Shown here one piece after another: positions 46,601-59,934 of a stretch of DNA of 64,000 nt. The DNA is from Anolis sagrei. Its lineage: Eukaryota > Chordata > Lepidosauria > Squamata > Anolidae. The position numbers were made by a program, and so were the translations under genes. Within the stretch, counting starts at the first letter, position 1; each line of letters begins with the position of its first letter. The notes beneath the pieces were generated by a model, which was not told the DNA's origin, searched no databases, and saw nothing but the letters and a program-made list of their open reading frames with translations. Location: contig NC_090023.1 in NCBI RefSeq assembly GCF_037176765.1, positions 170,359,506-170,423,505 of the forward strand, given 5' to 3'.

Positions 46601-49242
46601 TTTAGAAATTCAGATTTTAAAAGGAAGTGCACCCAGGAATGTGAATGGAAAGAAGGCACTAAAATGCATCCCTGGCTTGGCTCCCACTATCCCAGAGTCA
46701 CCCCTTTGCCTACATAGCCCCACCCTGAGATTGCTTGATTAGTCTTGCAGGACCATGATTCACCTACTGAAAAAGTAGAGACATTTTACTGATAAGTAAA
46801 GCATATAAAAGTATATTTTAAAAATCACAAGCAAGATCCCTAATCACAAAACTTGACCAGGAGCATTGCAAAGATTGACCAGGACGCAATACTGCCAAGA
46901 CACATCCGTCATCTGTGAGTGTAATTCCAACCCCACCAGCCCACCTCCACATAAGACCCATCAAAGAGGGCTTTGCAACCTAGGAATGATAGAAAGACAG
47001 GTCATGTGCATTTCCTATTCCTTATATCAGGGGTCCTCAAACTATGGCCCGGGGGCCAAATACGGTCCTCCAAGGTCATTTACCCGGCCCTCACTCAGGG
47101 TCAACCTAAGACTGAAACGACTTGAAAGCACACAACAACAACAACAATCCTATCTCATCAGCCAAAAGCAGGCCCACATTTCCCACTGAAATACTAATAA
47201 GTTTATATTTGTTAAAATTGTTCATTTTAATTATTGTATTGTTTTAAAGTGTTTTTTGCACTACAAATAAGATACGTGCATTCATGCTTTTTTCAAATTA
47301 TAATCCAGCCCTCCAACAGTCTGAGGGACTGTGACCTGGCCCTCTGTTTAAAAAGTTTGAGGACCCCTGCTTTATATGATAGAAAGGTGCCCAACCCTAA
47401 TTGAAGGTGGTACAGGGCTCTGTCCTTTTGCTGAAAATGATCCAGTATTAAAAAAAACCCTCTAAAATTACAACAGCAAAACAGCAGAGGGGAAACAATC
47501 AGGGACATCTAATCACCTCTCAACAAAAGATTCCCCCAGGCACTCCCAGGCCATCAAATGCTAATCAAGGTGGTCAGTTGAAACAGACAGCTCCAACAGA
47601 CAAGAGTCCTTTGTCCCACCCTGGTCATTAACAGATATATAAACCCATTTTCCTAGTTCCAACAGACCTCACTACTTCTGAGGATGCTTGCCATAGATGC
47701 AAATGAAACGTTAGGAGAAAATGCCTCTAGAGCATGGCCATATAGCCCGAAAAAAACCTACAACAACCCATCCATGTGGCTGTTCATCTAGAACAGGGGT
47801 CCTCAAATTATGGCCCGAGGGCCAGATATGTCCCTTCAAGGTCATCTAACCGGCCCTCACTCAGGGCAACCTAAGTCTGAAACGACTTGAAATCACACAA
47901 CAATAACAACAATCCAAATTCAAATCAGCCAAAAGCAGATCCACACTTCCCACTGAAATACTAATACGTTTATATTTATTAAAATTGTTCTTCATTTTAA
48001 TTGTTCTATTGTTTTAAAGTGTTTTTTGCACTACAAATAAGATATGTGCAGTGTGCATAGGAATTCATTCATTTTTTTTCCAAATTATAATCCGGCCCTC
48101 CAATAGTTTGAGGGATTTTGACCTGGTCCTCTGTTTAAAAAGTTTGCGGACCCCTGGTCTAGAATACCGACATAATTAAGCAACAACTAGGAACTTTTCC
48201 ATAACCTCTGTCAAACAAACACTCTCTGTTCACATGCAAAAAAACACACCTGTAACTGGATCCTCCGAAACACCATACCAAGGTGCAAAGTAGCGGGAGT
48301 AGAAGTCATAGCTTTCCAGTTTCCCATGGCCATCTCCCTTCAGTGTGACGATTACTCCTTTTATTTTCCCAGTCTTCTCAGCTGACATCAGTTTTTCGGC
48401 ATCCACTTTCAGTTTCTCCAGATCAGCCCTTGATGTTTAAGCATTGAATGTGAAATAAAAAGAACAATAACAACCAAACATGTAATTTAGATGCAGATAA
48501 CTAGAATGAATATGGCAGCATTACATCCAAGCCTGTAAGGCTTGTATAATCTGGCATAATTAGGGAATGTGATGCCTTCCAGATGTTGTTGGACTGCAAT
48601 TTTCATCATCTTGCAGTTCAACAACATTCTCTAGTCTTCCGAATAAAAAATATTGACTGTAATCGAAACAGTAGGATAAAGTAGGGGTGAAGGAAGACAG
48701 AAATACAGAAGATTATGCTAAATTTTGCTCAGTTATAATAAAGGAGACATCACAGTATGTTTGTTCTGTGACTGAGCTCTGGAACAGATTAATATCATTT
48801 TAATGCATTTCAATTGAGAGATTTGCTTTGACTTATGAACAAATTAAGTTACGAGCTTGGTCACAATTCCATTGTATTTTATATTTAGGGATATCTCGCT
48901 TTCAATTAAGGAGGCTGCCATTTGTTCCCACTAAATATGTAAACCCAACTTTTGCTGCAGAAATAGCTAAACCCAAGTGAGAACAGTTTCCAGATCCTGT
49001 TACATTTCCATGCATTTTAATGGAGGCAGACCTACTAGCCACAAGCTCACTGTAGTTGCTGCCTCTGTCTTCGTAACACAGTCTCTGCGGAGAGATTTTC
49101 GGAAGTCACCATTAGTTTGTTTTGAAGGCTTATGTGAGGGCTTTTGTTTTATTTTGACCATATGCTCACCTTGAGCATATGGTCTAAGGGGAAGGGACCT
49201 CTGCTAAGTCGCTGACTTGCTTGGGGCAGAACTAACAGCCAC

Positions 49243-49275
<33 letters not shown>

Positions 49276-52200
49276 TTTATTCATTTACCGCTCCATCTCC
49301 CCCTCAGATTCCCAGGTAACATCACAAAACATACAAAGTAAAAACAACATAACCATAAAATTAACAAAACAAAATATAAGCATAAAAATTCTCACCATAA
49401 CACACATATAAAAAAAGAAATTCTGCTTGTTCAAGGCAATTTAAAAATTTAAAAGGCTGGGCCACGATTTGTGCAAGCCCAAAAATATATCAGTAAAAGG
49501 TATTACAGCATAACAGAGGTGGAAAAAATAATTGCAAGGATGGGGGCACAAGGATCTGCTGTTGACTGCTGCAATGTTTGTCTTCTTAACAGAAAACCTC
49601 ACTGACTTCACTTACAGCTTGAAAGAGGAGGTCAGAACACTGCAGTTAAGTGTCAAGATGCTTCAAAGTATCAGCAGAACCCAAGGACATCCGGGACAGA
49701 ACAGAGGGAGAACTGATCCCATGGAACCAACAAGAAGAAAATGCCAATGAGAACGAAGAAGAGTACAACACTGAAAAAGCACTCAGAGGATATTCACTGT
49801 CAGGAGTAGAAAAAAAATAGAATGGATTTAGAATAGATCCAACATAGAAATCACTTCCTATATGTTCCTGAAGATAATGAGGGTGAAGAAGCACAAAGAG
49901 GAGGCCAGCAGCAAGAGATATGTCAAGGAAAAAGCCAACTTAACAACTAACTGCAGCAAAAAATGGCCTTGGTAGTAGAGAAAGCCCTTTTTAACTCTCT
50001 ATGATTCCGTTATTCAATGCCAAATAAACTGAAGAAGCCATAGAAGGAGGAGGGAAGTGGGACACAGACAATGTACAAATAACTACCCAAGAAATGTGTA
50101 ACAGAAATGCAAGTACCTTTCATAAGCATCACTGAGACGAACAAGAAGGTTTTTTGTGTCTGGAGAATAGCGAACATCCTGAACACTCTTATCGCCTACA
50201 GCTGCCTGGAGATAAAAATGCATGATAATCTTTGCACATCATTACCATACTTCATTTTCATGCACCATTTTATTAAAGTTCTAATAAAGTCTGCCTTGGC
50301 AGGAAAATTTATAAAGTGGCCACCTCTCCCAATATTCCCCTAGTGGAGGTGTGAGTAGGTGTGCCCCCCATCTGCATCAGGCGAGGCGCCTGGCTCCCTA
50401 TCTGTCCAGGGACGACCTGGCTACGGTGATCCAGGCTACGGTCATCTCAAGGTTGGACTACTGTAACGCCCTCTACATAGACCTGCCTTTGTCGGTGATC
50501 CGGAAACTTAAACTAGTGCAAAATGCTGCTGCCCGGCTTCTCGTAGGGGTCCCAGAGAGGTGTCATATCACTCCAATCTTGCAGCAACTGCACTGGTTGC
50601 CAACTGAGCAACTTTTAAGGCCTTATATGGCCTGGGGTCGGAGTACCTGAGCGACCACCTCACCCCGTACCAACCCCCGAGATCACTCCGTTCAGACGAT
50701 CAGAATCTCCTTGAAGTTCCCAATTTTAGGACCATTCCCCTGATGTCTACTAGGCATAGAGCATTCACGGTGGTGGCTCCTTACCTGTGGAATGCCTTGC
50801 CAGCGGAAACACGAGCTCTCCGAGACTTACTATCTTTTCGTAGAGCTTGTAAAACTTATTTATTTAGGCTGGCATTTGAATTTTGCTGATTGAAATTTTT
50901 CTTTGATTTTGAATGTAATGTATCGCATATGTATATTGTAAACCGCTCCGAGCCTTCGAGGAGTGGCGGTATACAAAAATTGATTAATAAATAAAAATAA
51001 ATAAAAATAAAGCCAAAAGGGTCTTGATGCTCCCAATGTTGTTTTTACACAAACATCCCTTCATATCCTCTAAGGCAGGGATGGGGAATCTTTCTTCTGC
51101 CAAGGATCACTTGGATATGTATAACATCATTGCCAGGTCAAACAATATATAATTCTATTATTATAAGTTATATCTTAAATCAAATGAAAGCTTGAAAGCC
51201 AACGCAGTACACGTGGCTGCCTGAATGCATACATGTTTACCAGCTTCAGTTCAGTTGGCAAAAACAAGAGCAGCAGAAGGATAATGCAACTGCATGAGGA
51301 AAGGAACTGGGAAGCAGCTTGGGTCTAAATAGTAAGTGGTACCCAGCCCATAGAAGAATCAGCGTGGTGGTTCTAAGGAGCAATAGGAGACAGGTTAAGT
51401 GCGTGCATGGACTGGTGAAGGATGCCTGCCTCAGGACAGACCAAATGATTTTGCGGGCCTTATATGGTACTTGGTTCAGTATTTGGGTGAGAGACCAAGG
51501 AGCAGACAAAAATATGTTGGGGCCATATACAGCCCCAGGGCCAGATGTTCCCCAACCCTGCTCTAAGTGAAAGGCAAACATTACAGGATCACAGTGGAGA
51601 ATGCAGGTGATAAAACTCTTCGCCTGCAATTCTAGAGTCTCAATTTGGAGTCAGTCTGCAGAGATTATTTGAGATTAAAAATAAAATAAATAAAATGATG
51701 GAACTGCTGGATCCATCTTCAAAGTACACTTTTATCTGACGTCAAAACTCCAAAGGAATCACTGGGGGTGCAAATGATTACAGGCAACAATTTCTCACTA
51801 TGGTAACTATAACAAAATCCAAAAGGGATGGCTACATTATTTAAAAATGTTTGAATTCTGAAATAGAAGACAGTATCTCCTAATTTTTTTACAGAGGTGC
51901 ATGGCAATTTTAAGAAATTCAGAAGGACTTTTTTTTTTCATCATGGCACAGACGTTATTCATTGGGTTAATAAAAATTATCTTTCAGAGTTCATAACTTA
52001 ATTACTATCTTGAGTAATTATCTTAACACTATCTTGAGTAAAACATCCTCATGCAGAACAAAATTCATGAGTTAATAAAAAGATCTCATCAAATATTCAA
52101 ATTATATTTACAAAATCTGGTGTACAAAGGCCATGCTGGAAATATGTCAACAACATACAAAGCCATACTATTCCAGGAAAAAAGAGAGCAACTCTGCCAA

Positions 52201-55200
52201 AACCACATGAGAAACAGGACTGATTAATAACACTTAATCCCAATGCAGTACAACACAATCATTACACTATAATAATGGGGCCATACCTTCACTAACTCTT
52301 CCACTTCCTTAATATCCTGAGTAAAAAAGAGAAAAAAATGAAAATAATGCATGAATTTTATCTTCTCATTTGAAGAAATGCTAGCAATTGGAAAAGGAAC
52401 TATTTCAATTTAACCTGTGGATGGGTGAAATAAAGGGGCAAATCCAAGATTATATGATCTTCGGCTTCTCTGGCAATCAATTCCCCACTCCGTGTTAGAA
52501 ATGTGAGAGTGCAATTCGCATTTTCTGTTTTTAAATGAGAAAAAAATATAACTATAATGCAGGCTTCTAAAGTATTCACAGTATCAAACACAAAATTGGT
52601 AAATGTTATTTACTCTTGTTATGGAATAGGATAGCAGCCGATGCAAGGGTGGCATGACCACAGAGAGGGAGCTCTTCAGTTGGGGTAAACCACCTCAGTC
52701 CAAAATGGGAGCCTAAGAAAAGAAATGATGAGAGCCAGTAACAACTACATTTAGGCTATAATATACTTCTTCAAAAAGAACAGAGAAGGTGAGTTTTCAT
52801 ACATTATATTAAGCTTGCTGACTTACACATGATTAAGCCATCAATATATTTTTTAAAGTTGCTGCATGATATAAAGTTGCATAATTCAGTTGTACTAAAT
52901 GGAATGCTAAAGATTATGTTCTTTGTCTGAAGCACAACCCTTACTGGCCAAGAGACATCAAGGCTGAAATTACACAAACTGAAGGAGCATTGGATCCAAG
53001 CCACTTCCAACCTCAGGATATGGGAAAGCACTCAGAATTACCACTCAGAATTTCCATTATATGATGTTTTTAGATTGTACTATTAGCATTGAATCCTTGA
53101 TGTAACCCGGTCTAAGTCCCTCTACGTAGGTTGAGAAGATCGGGATATAAATGTTTTAAATAATAAATAATACCATCATTTGTGTATGTCATTATGACCA
53201 CATGGTGGCTGGCTATGTCCCTGGGAAGCCCGGGTCTAAAGAGTAAGTGGCACTCAACTCCTTCAACATTTATCCATGTTCACCTCTTTTTTGTTGTTTG
53301 TTTTTGCTCTTTTGGTAGCAGATCTTAAGACAGAGCAGAACTACTAACAGGTCATTCAAATGGCAGATCAATGGCAGAAAGGATTTCTGCAAGAGAAAGG
53401 ACTTATGATCTATCTTAATTCTCTATAGCCACCACACTTTGAATCAGGGTTTTACTTTCAGTTAATAAATAGCCTATTTAAAGATGAGTTGACATACCTT
53501 TATTGAAAGGCTAATGCCAGCACTGTTTCTTCTCCAAAATAGAAAACAAAGGGTGACTTCACATAACACCTTTTCTATCCATCTTTCTATTCAATTTCCT
53601 TTTCACCATTTTCCTTCAATATTAATAAATAAAAACCACGATTTACCTGAAACCACCAGTGAAACAACATTTTTTTAAAAATTTATCAAAAGGGTCTTAC
53701 TTTTGGCAAAATCATCTGTCGGGTTCAATTTTCTGAGGAATGCAGTTACTGTAAGGTTCATTTCATTTGCAATTTTTTGGTGCCAGTTTTCTTCCAGTTC
53801 CTAATTGGGAAAAAGCATTTTATAGCAAATATAAGATGGTTCGTGCATGCTTTGAAATATTTTCCATCATGTGCATTTCATAAAGACCCCATGATTGGGA
53901 CCTAAAGCTTAAGATGCTTCTGATTCTCATTTTTATCCAACATATCCACCAACCATGATCAGGTAAAGGTAAAGGTTTTCCCCTGACATTAAGTCCAGTC
54001 ATGTCTGACTCTGGGGTGTGGTGCTCATCTCCATTTCTAAGCCGAAGAGCCGGCGTTGTCAATAGACACCTCTAGGGTCATGTGACCAGCATGACTGCAT
54101 GGAGCGCCATTACCTTCCCGCCAGAGCGGTACCTATTGATTTGCATGTTTTTGAACTGCTAGGTTGGCAGAAGCTAGGGCTGACAGTGGAAGCTCAAACC
54201 GCTCCCCGGAATTGAACCTGCGATCTTTTGGTCAACAAGCTCAGCAGCTCAGCGCCTTAACCCACTGTACCACCGGGGACTACACGCATACCACACACAC
54301 AAATCTTTTTCTGTTTTCCTAAGCAACCAGTTCATCTCTGAGTATATGTAAAAGCTGCCATGTGTATTGAGTGATCTAGAGCAGGGGTCCTCAAACTAAG
54401 GCCCGGGGGCCAGATGTGGCCCTCCAAGGTCATTTACCTGGCCCTCGCTCAGGGTCAACCTAAGTCTGAAAAGACTTGAAAGCACATAACAACAACAATT
54501 CTATCTAATCAGCCAAAAGCAGCCCACATTTCCCATTGAAATACTAATAAGTTTATATGTGTTTACATTGTTCCTCATTTTAATTATTGTATTGTTTTTA
54601 AGTGTTTTTTACACTACAAATAACATATGTGCAGAATGCATAGCGATTCATTCTTTTCTTTTTCTTTTTCAAATTATAATCCGGCCCACCAGCAGTTTGA
54701 GGGACTGTGACCTGGCCCTCTGTTTAAAAAGTTTGTGGACCCCTGATCTAAAAGATGAAAGACTTGTATGGGACAGGAAATGCGGTATTTCTCCATTATA
54801 AGTCAACTCTGAAAAGGGACACAGACTTGGTGCAGTAAACTGTAAAGAAAGGAGACAGCTATTGTGTGACGTACAGACCGCAGAAAGACTATGAGCAGTA
54901 TTTTGGTGTGTGATCCGAAGGAAGATACAAGTCCACTGGTGCCCCTCAAACCACTTTCTAAAGAGAATTTTTATTAGTTAATAACTTTTTAATTTCTGAA
55001 GAAACAGCACGTCATTGCACCATAACACCTAAACTGTCACTAGTTAAACAAAGTCATATTGAAATTAGCAGAAACTGCATCAATTCACCAACCAAAAATT
55101 AGGATATTGTTAAGCAATAGTCATGTTTAAGTTAAAGGCAAATGTCAAAAACTTACATCTTCAAGAAGACAAACAGCTGCAGGGTTGCCACGAAATGGCT

Positions 55201-55240
55201 GATCTGTAAATGTATCAATGGTGAAAATAGAAATCTGCAT
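43687..55240 (-). CDS. PBLD: PBLD, PhzF-family isomerase-like protein, copy 2 (nine coding exons)
   Basis: Exons in transcript order: 55157-55240, 53701-53800, 52614-52712, 52415-52524, 52287-52316, 50117-50205, 48250-48428, 46142-46204, 43687-43799. The coding sequence is identical to copy 1 as far as I could compare: 288 aa, same splice sites, and the same Val46 (codon 53747-53749) and Phe232. Copy 2 keeps the original upstream side of the locus (toward the expected HNRNPH3 neighbour), while copy 1 keeps the downstream side. With a complete promoter in each unit, both could be transcribed if the duplication is real. It could instead be an assembly duplicate. Confidence 0.93.
43878..44352 (+). 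mobile_element. CR1 LINE fragment (unit 2)
   Basis: Copy of 27461-27935. Confidence 0.9.
44796..45608 (+). repeat. TACTAGCTG-family repeat (unit 2)
   Basis: Copy of 28379-29190. It holds the G-run and the single substitution that distinguish the units. Confidence 0.75.
45613..45778 (+). repeat. L2-type 3' tail (unit 2)
   Basis: Copy of 29195-29360. Confidence 0.72.
47028..47369 (+). mobile_element. hAT miniature element (unit 2)
   Basis: Copy of 30610-30951. Confidence 0.88.
47428..47768 (+). mobile_element. Penelope-like fragment (unit 2)
   Basis: Copy of 31010-31350. Confidence 0.45.
47794..48156 (+). mobile_element. hAT miniature element (unit 2)
   Basis: Copy of 31376-31738. Confidence 0.88.
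49240..49412 (-). repeat. (AAT)n and L2-type tail (unit 2)
   Basis: Copy of 32822-33000, shorter by two AAT triplets. Confidence 0.65.
50337..51007 (+). mobile_element. L2-clade LINE fragment (unit 2)
   Basis: Copy of 33925-34595. Confidence 0.82.
51076..51560 (+). mobile_element. hAT miniature element, second family (unit 2)
   Basis: Copy of 34664-35148. Confidence 0.8.
53965..54280 (-). mobile_element. tRNA-derived SINE (unit 2)
   Basis: Copy of 37553-37868. Confidence 0.8.
54382..54745 (+). mobile_element. hAT miniature element (unit 2)
   Basis: Copy of 37970-38333. Confidence 0.87.
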
Positions 55241-55644
55241 TTTCCCTCTTTGGAGTTTTGCTTGTTTTCAGAAGGTTCTCTTGCAAAATGGTAACTCTTC
55301 TTTCCAACTGTTGTACAAATGTCTTAGTTAATATTAAACCCAGGGAAGAAAAAGAGACAATACCCTTAATCTATATTTATCTTCTGTGTAAAGACAACCC
55401 CCTCATTAAATTCTACTAAGAAAACCCTACGGCAAGGTCACCACAAGAACTATGAACACCCAAGAACCGCAGTGCAAAACACCATTAGTAAAGACGTATT
55501 TTTATGTATTGTAATCGTGTTCTCAAGGTTTTATGTCTTGTTAATTATGTTATTAGTATAATTATGCTTACTCGATTATTCATACTCTGTTTTTCATTTT
55601 GATGTTAATTTCTCTTTTGTCATAAATTCGTGGTTATTAAAGTA

Positions 55645-55947
55645 AAGGTTTCCCCTGACATTAAGTCTAGTTGTGTCCAACTCTGGAGAGTAGTGCTCAT
55701 CTCCATGTCTAAGCTGAAGAGCCGGCGTTGTCCGTAAACACCTCCTAGGTCATGGGGCCAGCATGGCTGCATGGAGCACCATTACCTTCCTGCCAAAACG
55801 GTACCTATTGATCTACTCACATTTGCATGTTTTCAAACTGGGCCTAACAGCGGGAGCTCACCCTGCTCTCTGGATTCGAACTGCTGACCTTTCGGTCAGC
55901 AAGTTTAGCAACTCAGTGGTTTAACCCGCTGCGCCACGAGGGAGCCA
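55645..55947 (-). mobile_element. tRNA-derived SINE (unit 2)
   Basis: Copy of 39233-39535. Confidence 0.82.
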
Positions 55948-56011
55948 TGGTTATTACCTTGTATAGTTTTATTTTGAGATGCTTGTATTTGTGTAGGACA
56001 TTGTATCTTTG

Positions 56012-56522
56012 CCTTTTTTGTGTGTATAAACTGCCCTGAGAGGCGATATATAAATAAAGTTTTATTTTATTATATTATAGAAATTTGCCAATATAGTTTT
56101 GTGGCTGTGAGAATTACAATACAAAAGTCTTGGAATGGGAAAAAAGAAGTACTCATTAAGGACTGGAGAAGAAAATTAGTCGAGTATATCCAAATGGCCA
56201 AGCTCTCCAATAACATAAGGGGAAGAAACAATGAAGAATTACTTAGAAAATTGAGACTTGTTTTTGGGTACTTAAAAAGAAAATAGATTTTGAAATAGCT
56301 GCATAAGGAATATATTAATGTAATGATAAGGATAGAGTTTGGTTTAATAATCGTTCCATATGGTGTGGTGGCGGAAGTCATGGATAGTGGTTTATGGGTG
56401 AGAAGGGAGAGGTGGTAGGACTGGGGAAATAGCATGTGTATCTTGATTGTTAAATTTTTAAGATTGTATGTTTTTTTCTTCTTCATATAACAGAATACAA
56501 ATTTACACAAAAAAGACACCAT
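56012..56522 (+). mobile_element. L2-type tail and L1-like fragment (unit 2)
   Basis: Copy of 39600-40110. Confidence 0.4.
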
Positions 56523-57236
56523 AGTAGATCCATACTCCCCTTTGCAGTTGTAAACTTTCAGAATTTGGACTCTTGACTATGAGAGTCCTTAATATAATGA
56601 CTTATAGTTATAATAATATAGCACAATATAATATGTAATAATATAATTGTGTATTATATATTACATATAATATTACTGGTAATACTGCAGTAAAGTGTGG
56701 GTTTGTTTTAGGGATTTGAGGGTTGGTTATTTTTGTCTTTGTTCAGCTTCTCACTGCATTGAATGTTTGCCAATATCTGTTGTAAAACACCCTGAGTCCC
56801 CTTGGGGAGAAAGGGCAGGATATAAAGTTATTATTGTTGCTGTTGTTACAGTGACATGTTACAATTAAACATATTTTATTGGTTGAACTCATCCTATTCA
56901 GTCCTGGGACACTGAAAACTGCATCCCTGTTTAGGCCTTTCCAGGGGTCTGAGGACCTCCTCCGTGTAGCACACAGATTGCTGGCTACATGCTACTGACT
57001 GGGAAGATGTGATGAAGTGACTCAAAGCTTGAGGTGAAAGTCCAGAAAACCCACAAAAGGTGAGCCCAGCCTCCTTCCCATCCCAGCCAGCGATACTGGT
57101 TGTTCAGAATTGCCAAACATTAAATTAACTGAGCAGAGTTACGTGACCTTGTATATAGCATTTCCTCCGCCAATTTATTTCAACTTGGTCATATAAGGCC
57201 AGATAGGCATCTACTTCAATAGAAGTAATAGAAGTT

Positions 57237-58357
57237 CCTTGAGAAGTCTGACTTGGCCACAATGGTCCACGCTCTTGTTACATCCCGTATAGACTACTGC
57301 AACGCATTCTACATAGGGCTGCCTTTGAAGACTTCAACTAGTCCAACGGTCAGGCAGCCAGGTGTGACATACAGGGAACATACAACTCCTTTGTTACGCC
57401 AACTCTACTGGCTGCCAATCAGCTTCCGAGCACAATGCAAAGTGCTGGCTTTAACCTTTAGAGCCCTAAATGGTTCTGGCCCAGACTACCTGTCCCAACG
57501 TATCTCATCCCACGAGCCATCACGAAGTTTCCGAGCACAATTCAAAGTGCTGGCTTTAACCTTTAGAGCCCTAAATGGTTCTGGCCCAGACTACCTGTCC
57601 CAACGTATCTCATCCCACGAGCCATCACGAAGTTTCCGAGCACAATTCAAAGTGCTGGTGTTGACCTATAAATCCCTAAAAGACTCCGGCCCAGTTTACC
57701 TGTTCGAACGGATTCTCCCCTATGAATCATCAAGGTTGTTAAGATCTTCTGGAGGGGCCCTGCTCTCGGTCCCACCACCCTCGCAATCGCATCTGGTGGG
57801 GACGAGGGACAGAGCCTTCTCGGTGGTGGCCCCTCGGCTCTGGAACTCTCTCCCATTGGAGATTAGAACTGCCCCTTTCCTCCTGACCTGGTGAAAACCT
57901 GGCTCTGGGCTCTGGAATCTGGCATTTGATGAGTGAGGCAATAACTCTTGACCACACGGATGGATGGAGATGAATAGTGATTTTATGCTAACGATTTGGC
58001 CTTATATAATTATACGATAGTACTTTAATGTATTATTGGATGTGATGTTTTAAACTATTTTAAACTATTGTGTATGAATTCCTTTGTTGTAAACCGGCCT
58101 GAGTCCCTTGCTGGAGGTGAGAAGACCGGTATATAAAAGTTCTAAATAAATAAATAAATCATAAGATCTTCAAGAGAGGTCCTGCTCTCAATCCCATCAT
58201 TATAGCAAACACAGTTGGTGGGGACGAGAGACAGGGCCTTCTCGGCAGTGGCCCCCCGCGTCTGTGGAACTCTCTCCCCAGGGACATCAGGTTGGCCACC
58301 TCCCTCCTGTCCTTTAGAAGACAAGTGAAGACTTGGCTCTGGGACCAGGTGTTTAAT
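57237..58357 (+). mobile_element. L2-clade LINE with 105-bp tandem duplication (unit 2)
   Basis: Copy of 40825-41945; the 105-bp modules are at 57423-57527 and 57528-57632. Confidence 0.82.
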
Positions 58358-58456
58358 TAATCGAATAGCGGCAACTGGAAAAAAGACAGGATATTTACGA
58401 CATTGAATCTGCGTAGACTTGGATTTGGTTTTACCTGCATGTATAATCTACTGTCT

Positions 58457-59128
58457 AATAATGAGACATGCCGCATTATTACGGGGTGTCTGTGCCCTAC
58501 ACCTCTGGAGAAATTACACTGCTTAGCCGGTATTGCACCACCTGACATCCGCCGGGAAGTAGCAGCCAATAGTGAAAGGACCAAGGCAGTGACATCTCCA
58601 GCTCATCCCTTGTTTGGCAGCCAGCACGTCAACGACTTAAATCAAGAAACAGTTTTCTTAGATCTACAGAGACACTCGCTGGAACACCTCAGCAAGCGAG
58701 AGTCCAAAAGTGGCAAGCTCAAACCCAGCACCTCAATCTATGGGTGATACCAGATGAGAGACTCCCTCCTGGGCACACAGAAGATTGGGTGACTTGGAAG
58801 GCGCTGAACAGACTGCGCTCTGGCACCACAAGATGCAGAGCCAACCTTCAAAAATAGGGCTACAAAGTGGAATCCACGACATGCGAGTGTGGAGAAGAGC
58901 AAACCACAGACCACCTGCTGCAATGCATCCTGAGCCCTGCTACATGCACAATGGAGGACCTCCTTGCGGCAACACCAGAGGCACTCCAAGTGGCCACATA
59001 CTGGTCAAAGGACATTTAATCTACTACCAAGTTTGCAAAATTTGTGGGTTTTTTATCTGTTTGTTTTGTTCTGTTAGAAATATAATACAATGGTATGGTT
59101 GCTGATGACACGATAAATAAATAAATCT
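58457..59128 (+). mobile_element. Jockey/I-group LINE (unit 2)
   Basis: Copy of 42045-42716. Confidence 0.65.
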
Positions 59129-59366
59129 ACTGTCGAATGAATCTGTGTAATGTGTTTTAATGATTTTTAATGTTTTAATGGTTTTTAATGCTTTAATTTT
59201 ACTTTGAATTGACAGCATCATATGGTGCTTGTGTGAGGCCGCCCTGGTGAAAAGGAAAGGGCCTGAGGCTGTTAGGAATGGTGGGAATGGAAGCCCAAAA
59301 CACCTGAAGGGCCCAAGTTTACCCATGCCTGCACTGGAGGGAAGAAACAACCACAAAACCTCAAAG

Positions 59367-59537
59367 AATCCCAGCGCGCCGCCATCTTACACTCTTTCTC
59401 TTTCGCGAACCTTGCCCCCGCCGCTCTGCGCGTGCGCAAACGCCGCAGACTGCTTCCACTCACCGCGAGCAAAGATCCCGTTGCAGTGTTCTCGCGAGAA
59501 GCGGCCCGACCATCTTTCCCGCTTCAGGAAGGTTCAG
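59367..59537 (-). promoter_or_regulatory. PBLD: CpG-rich PBLD promoter and noncoding exon 1, copy 2
   Basis: Same elements as copy 1: GCCGCCATCTT at 59378-59388, TGCGCGTGCGCA at 59427-59438 and TCTCGCGAGA at 59490-59499. The noncoding-exon donor GTGAGT is at 59458-59463 (minus strand). Confidence 0.73.
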
Positions 59538-59669
59538 TATCCCACAGAAGTTTGTGCTGAAGTGGGACTGAAAGACTGAAAATGCCAAAGCAATCCAAGG
59601 AACGAATACTGTTGCACGTATAACGTGATACTGTTGAAACCAATGGGACAGAAGTCTCGCAGGCCCCTT

Positions 59670-59812
59670 CCATGCTCAGCATCTGATCCCGGATTGTCTG
59701 GCAGTGTAGACTCATAGAATCCAATTCAAAGATAATCTGGGATATGGGCAGTGTAGTTTTAGGACCGTTCCAGACATGCCCTGTATCCCAGGGCCCTTCC
59801 ACGCAGCCCTAG
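59670..59812. mobile_element. Hairpin-type miniature element spanning the right breakpoint
   Basis: 'gattgtctggcagtgtagactcatagaatccaattcaaagataatctgggat' (given here as one landmark phrase, split by the breakpoint) has the same order as arm-loop-arm of the hairpin at 63693-63792. The unit edge (59711-59714, CTCA) lies in the loop. In unit 1 only the left half remains before the junction at 43299. Confidence 0.65.
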
Positions 59813-59815
59813 ATC

Positions 59816-59934
59816 CCAGAATATCATAGAGTTGGAAAGGAGATTCCATCAGAACATTTGGAAGAACTTCCTGACTGAGAGCCGTTCAGCAGTGGAACTC
59901 TGCCCCAGAGTGTGGTGGAAGCTCCTTCTTTGGA
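59816..59934 (+). mobile_element. CR1 LINE, short fragment
   Basis: 'aaaggagattccatc.gaacat' to 'gaagctccttctttgga', the CR1 C-terminal region. It is cut at both ends. Confidence 0.8.

Larger units (their letters stand above)
43299..59710. repeat. Segmental duplication unit 2 (16,412 bp)
   Basis: This is the second head-to-tail copy of 26882-43298. Differences seen: G-run 11 vs 10 (near 44987-44997), A to G at 45014, and two AAT triplets fewer (about 49242-49273). The junction reads ...TGTAGACTCACCATG..., joining the right end of the unit to its left end with CTCA shared. The right edge continues as ...GACTCATAGAATCC..., the interior of a hairpin-type miniature element. Confidence 0.97.

Noticed and set aside
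27270-55240. PBLD copies as processed pseudogenes
   Set aside because: Both retain introns with GT-AG borders, matching phases, a full-length frame and a CpG promoter.
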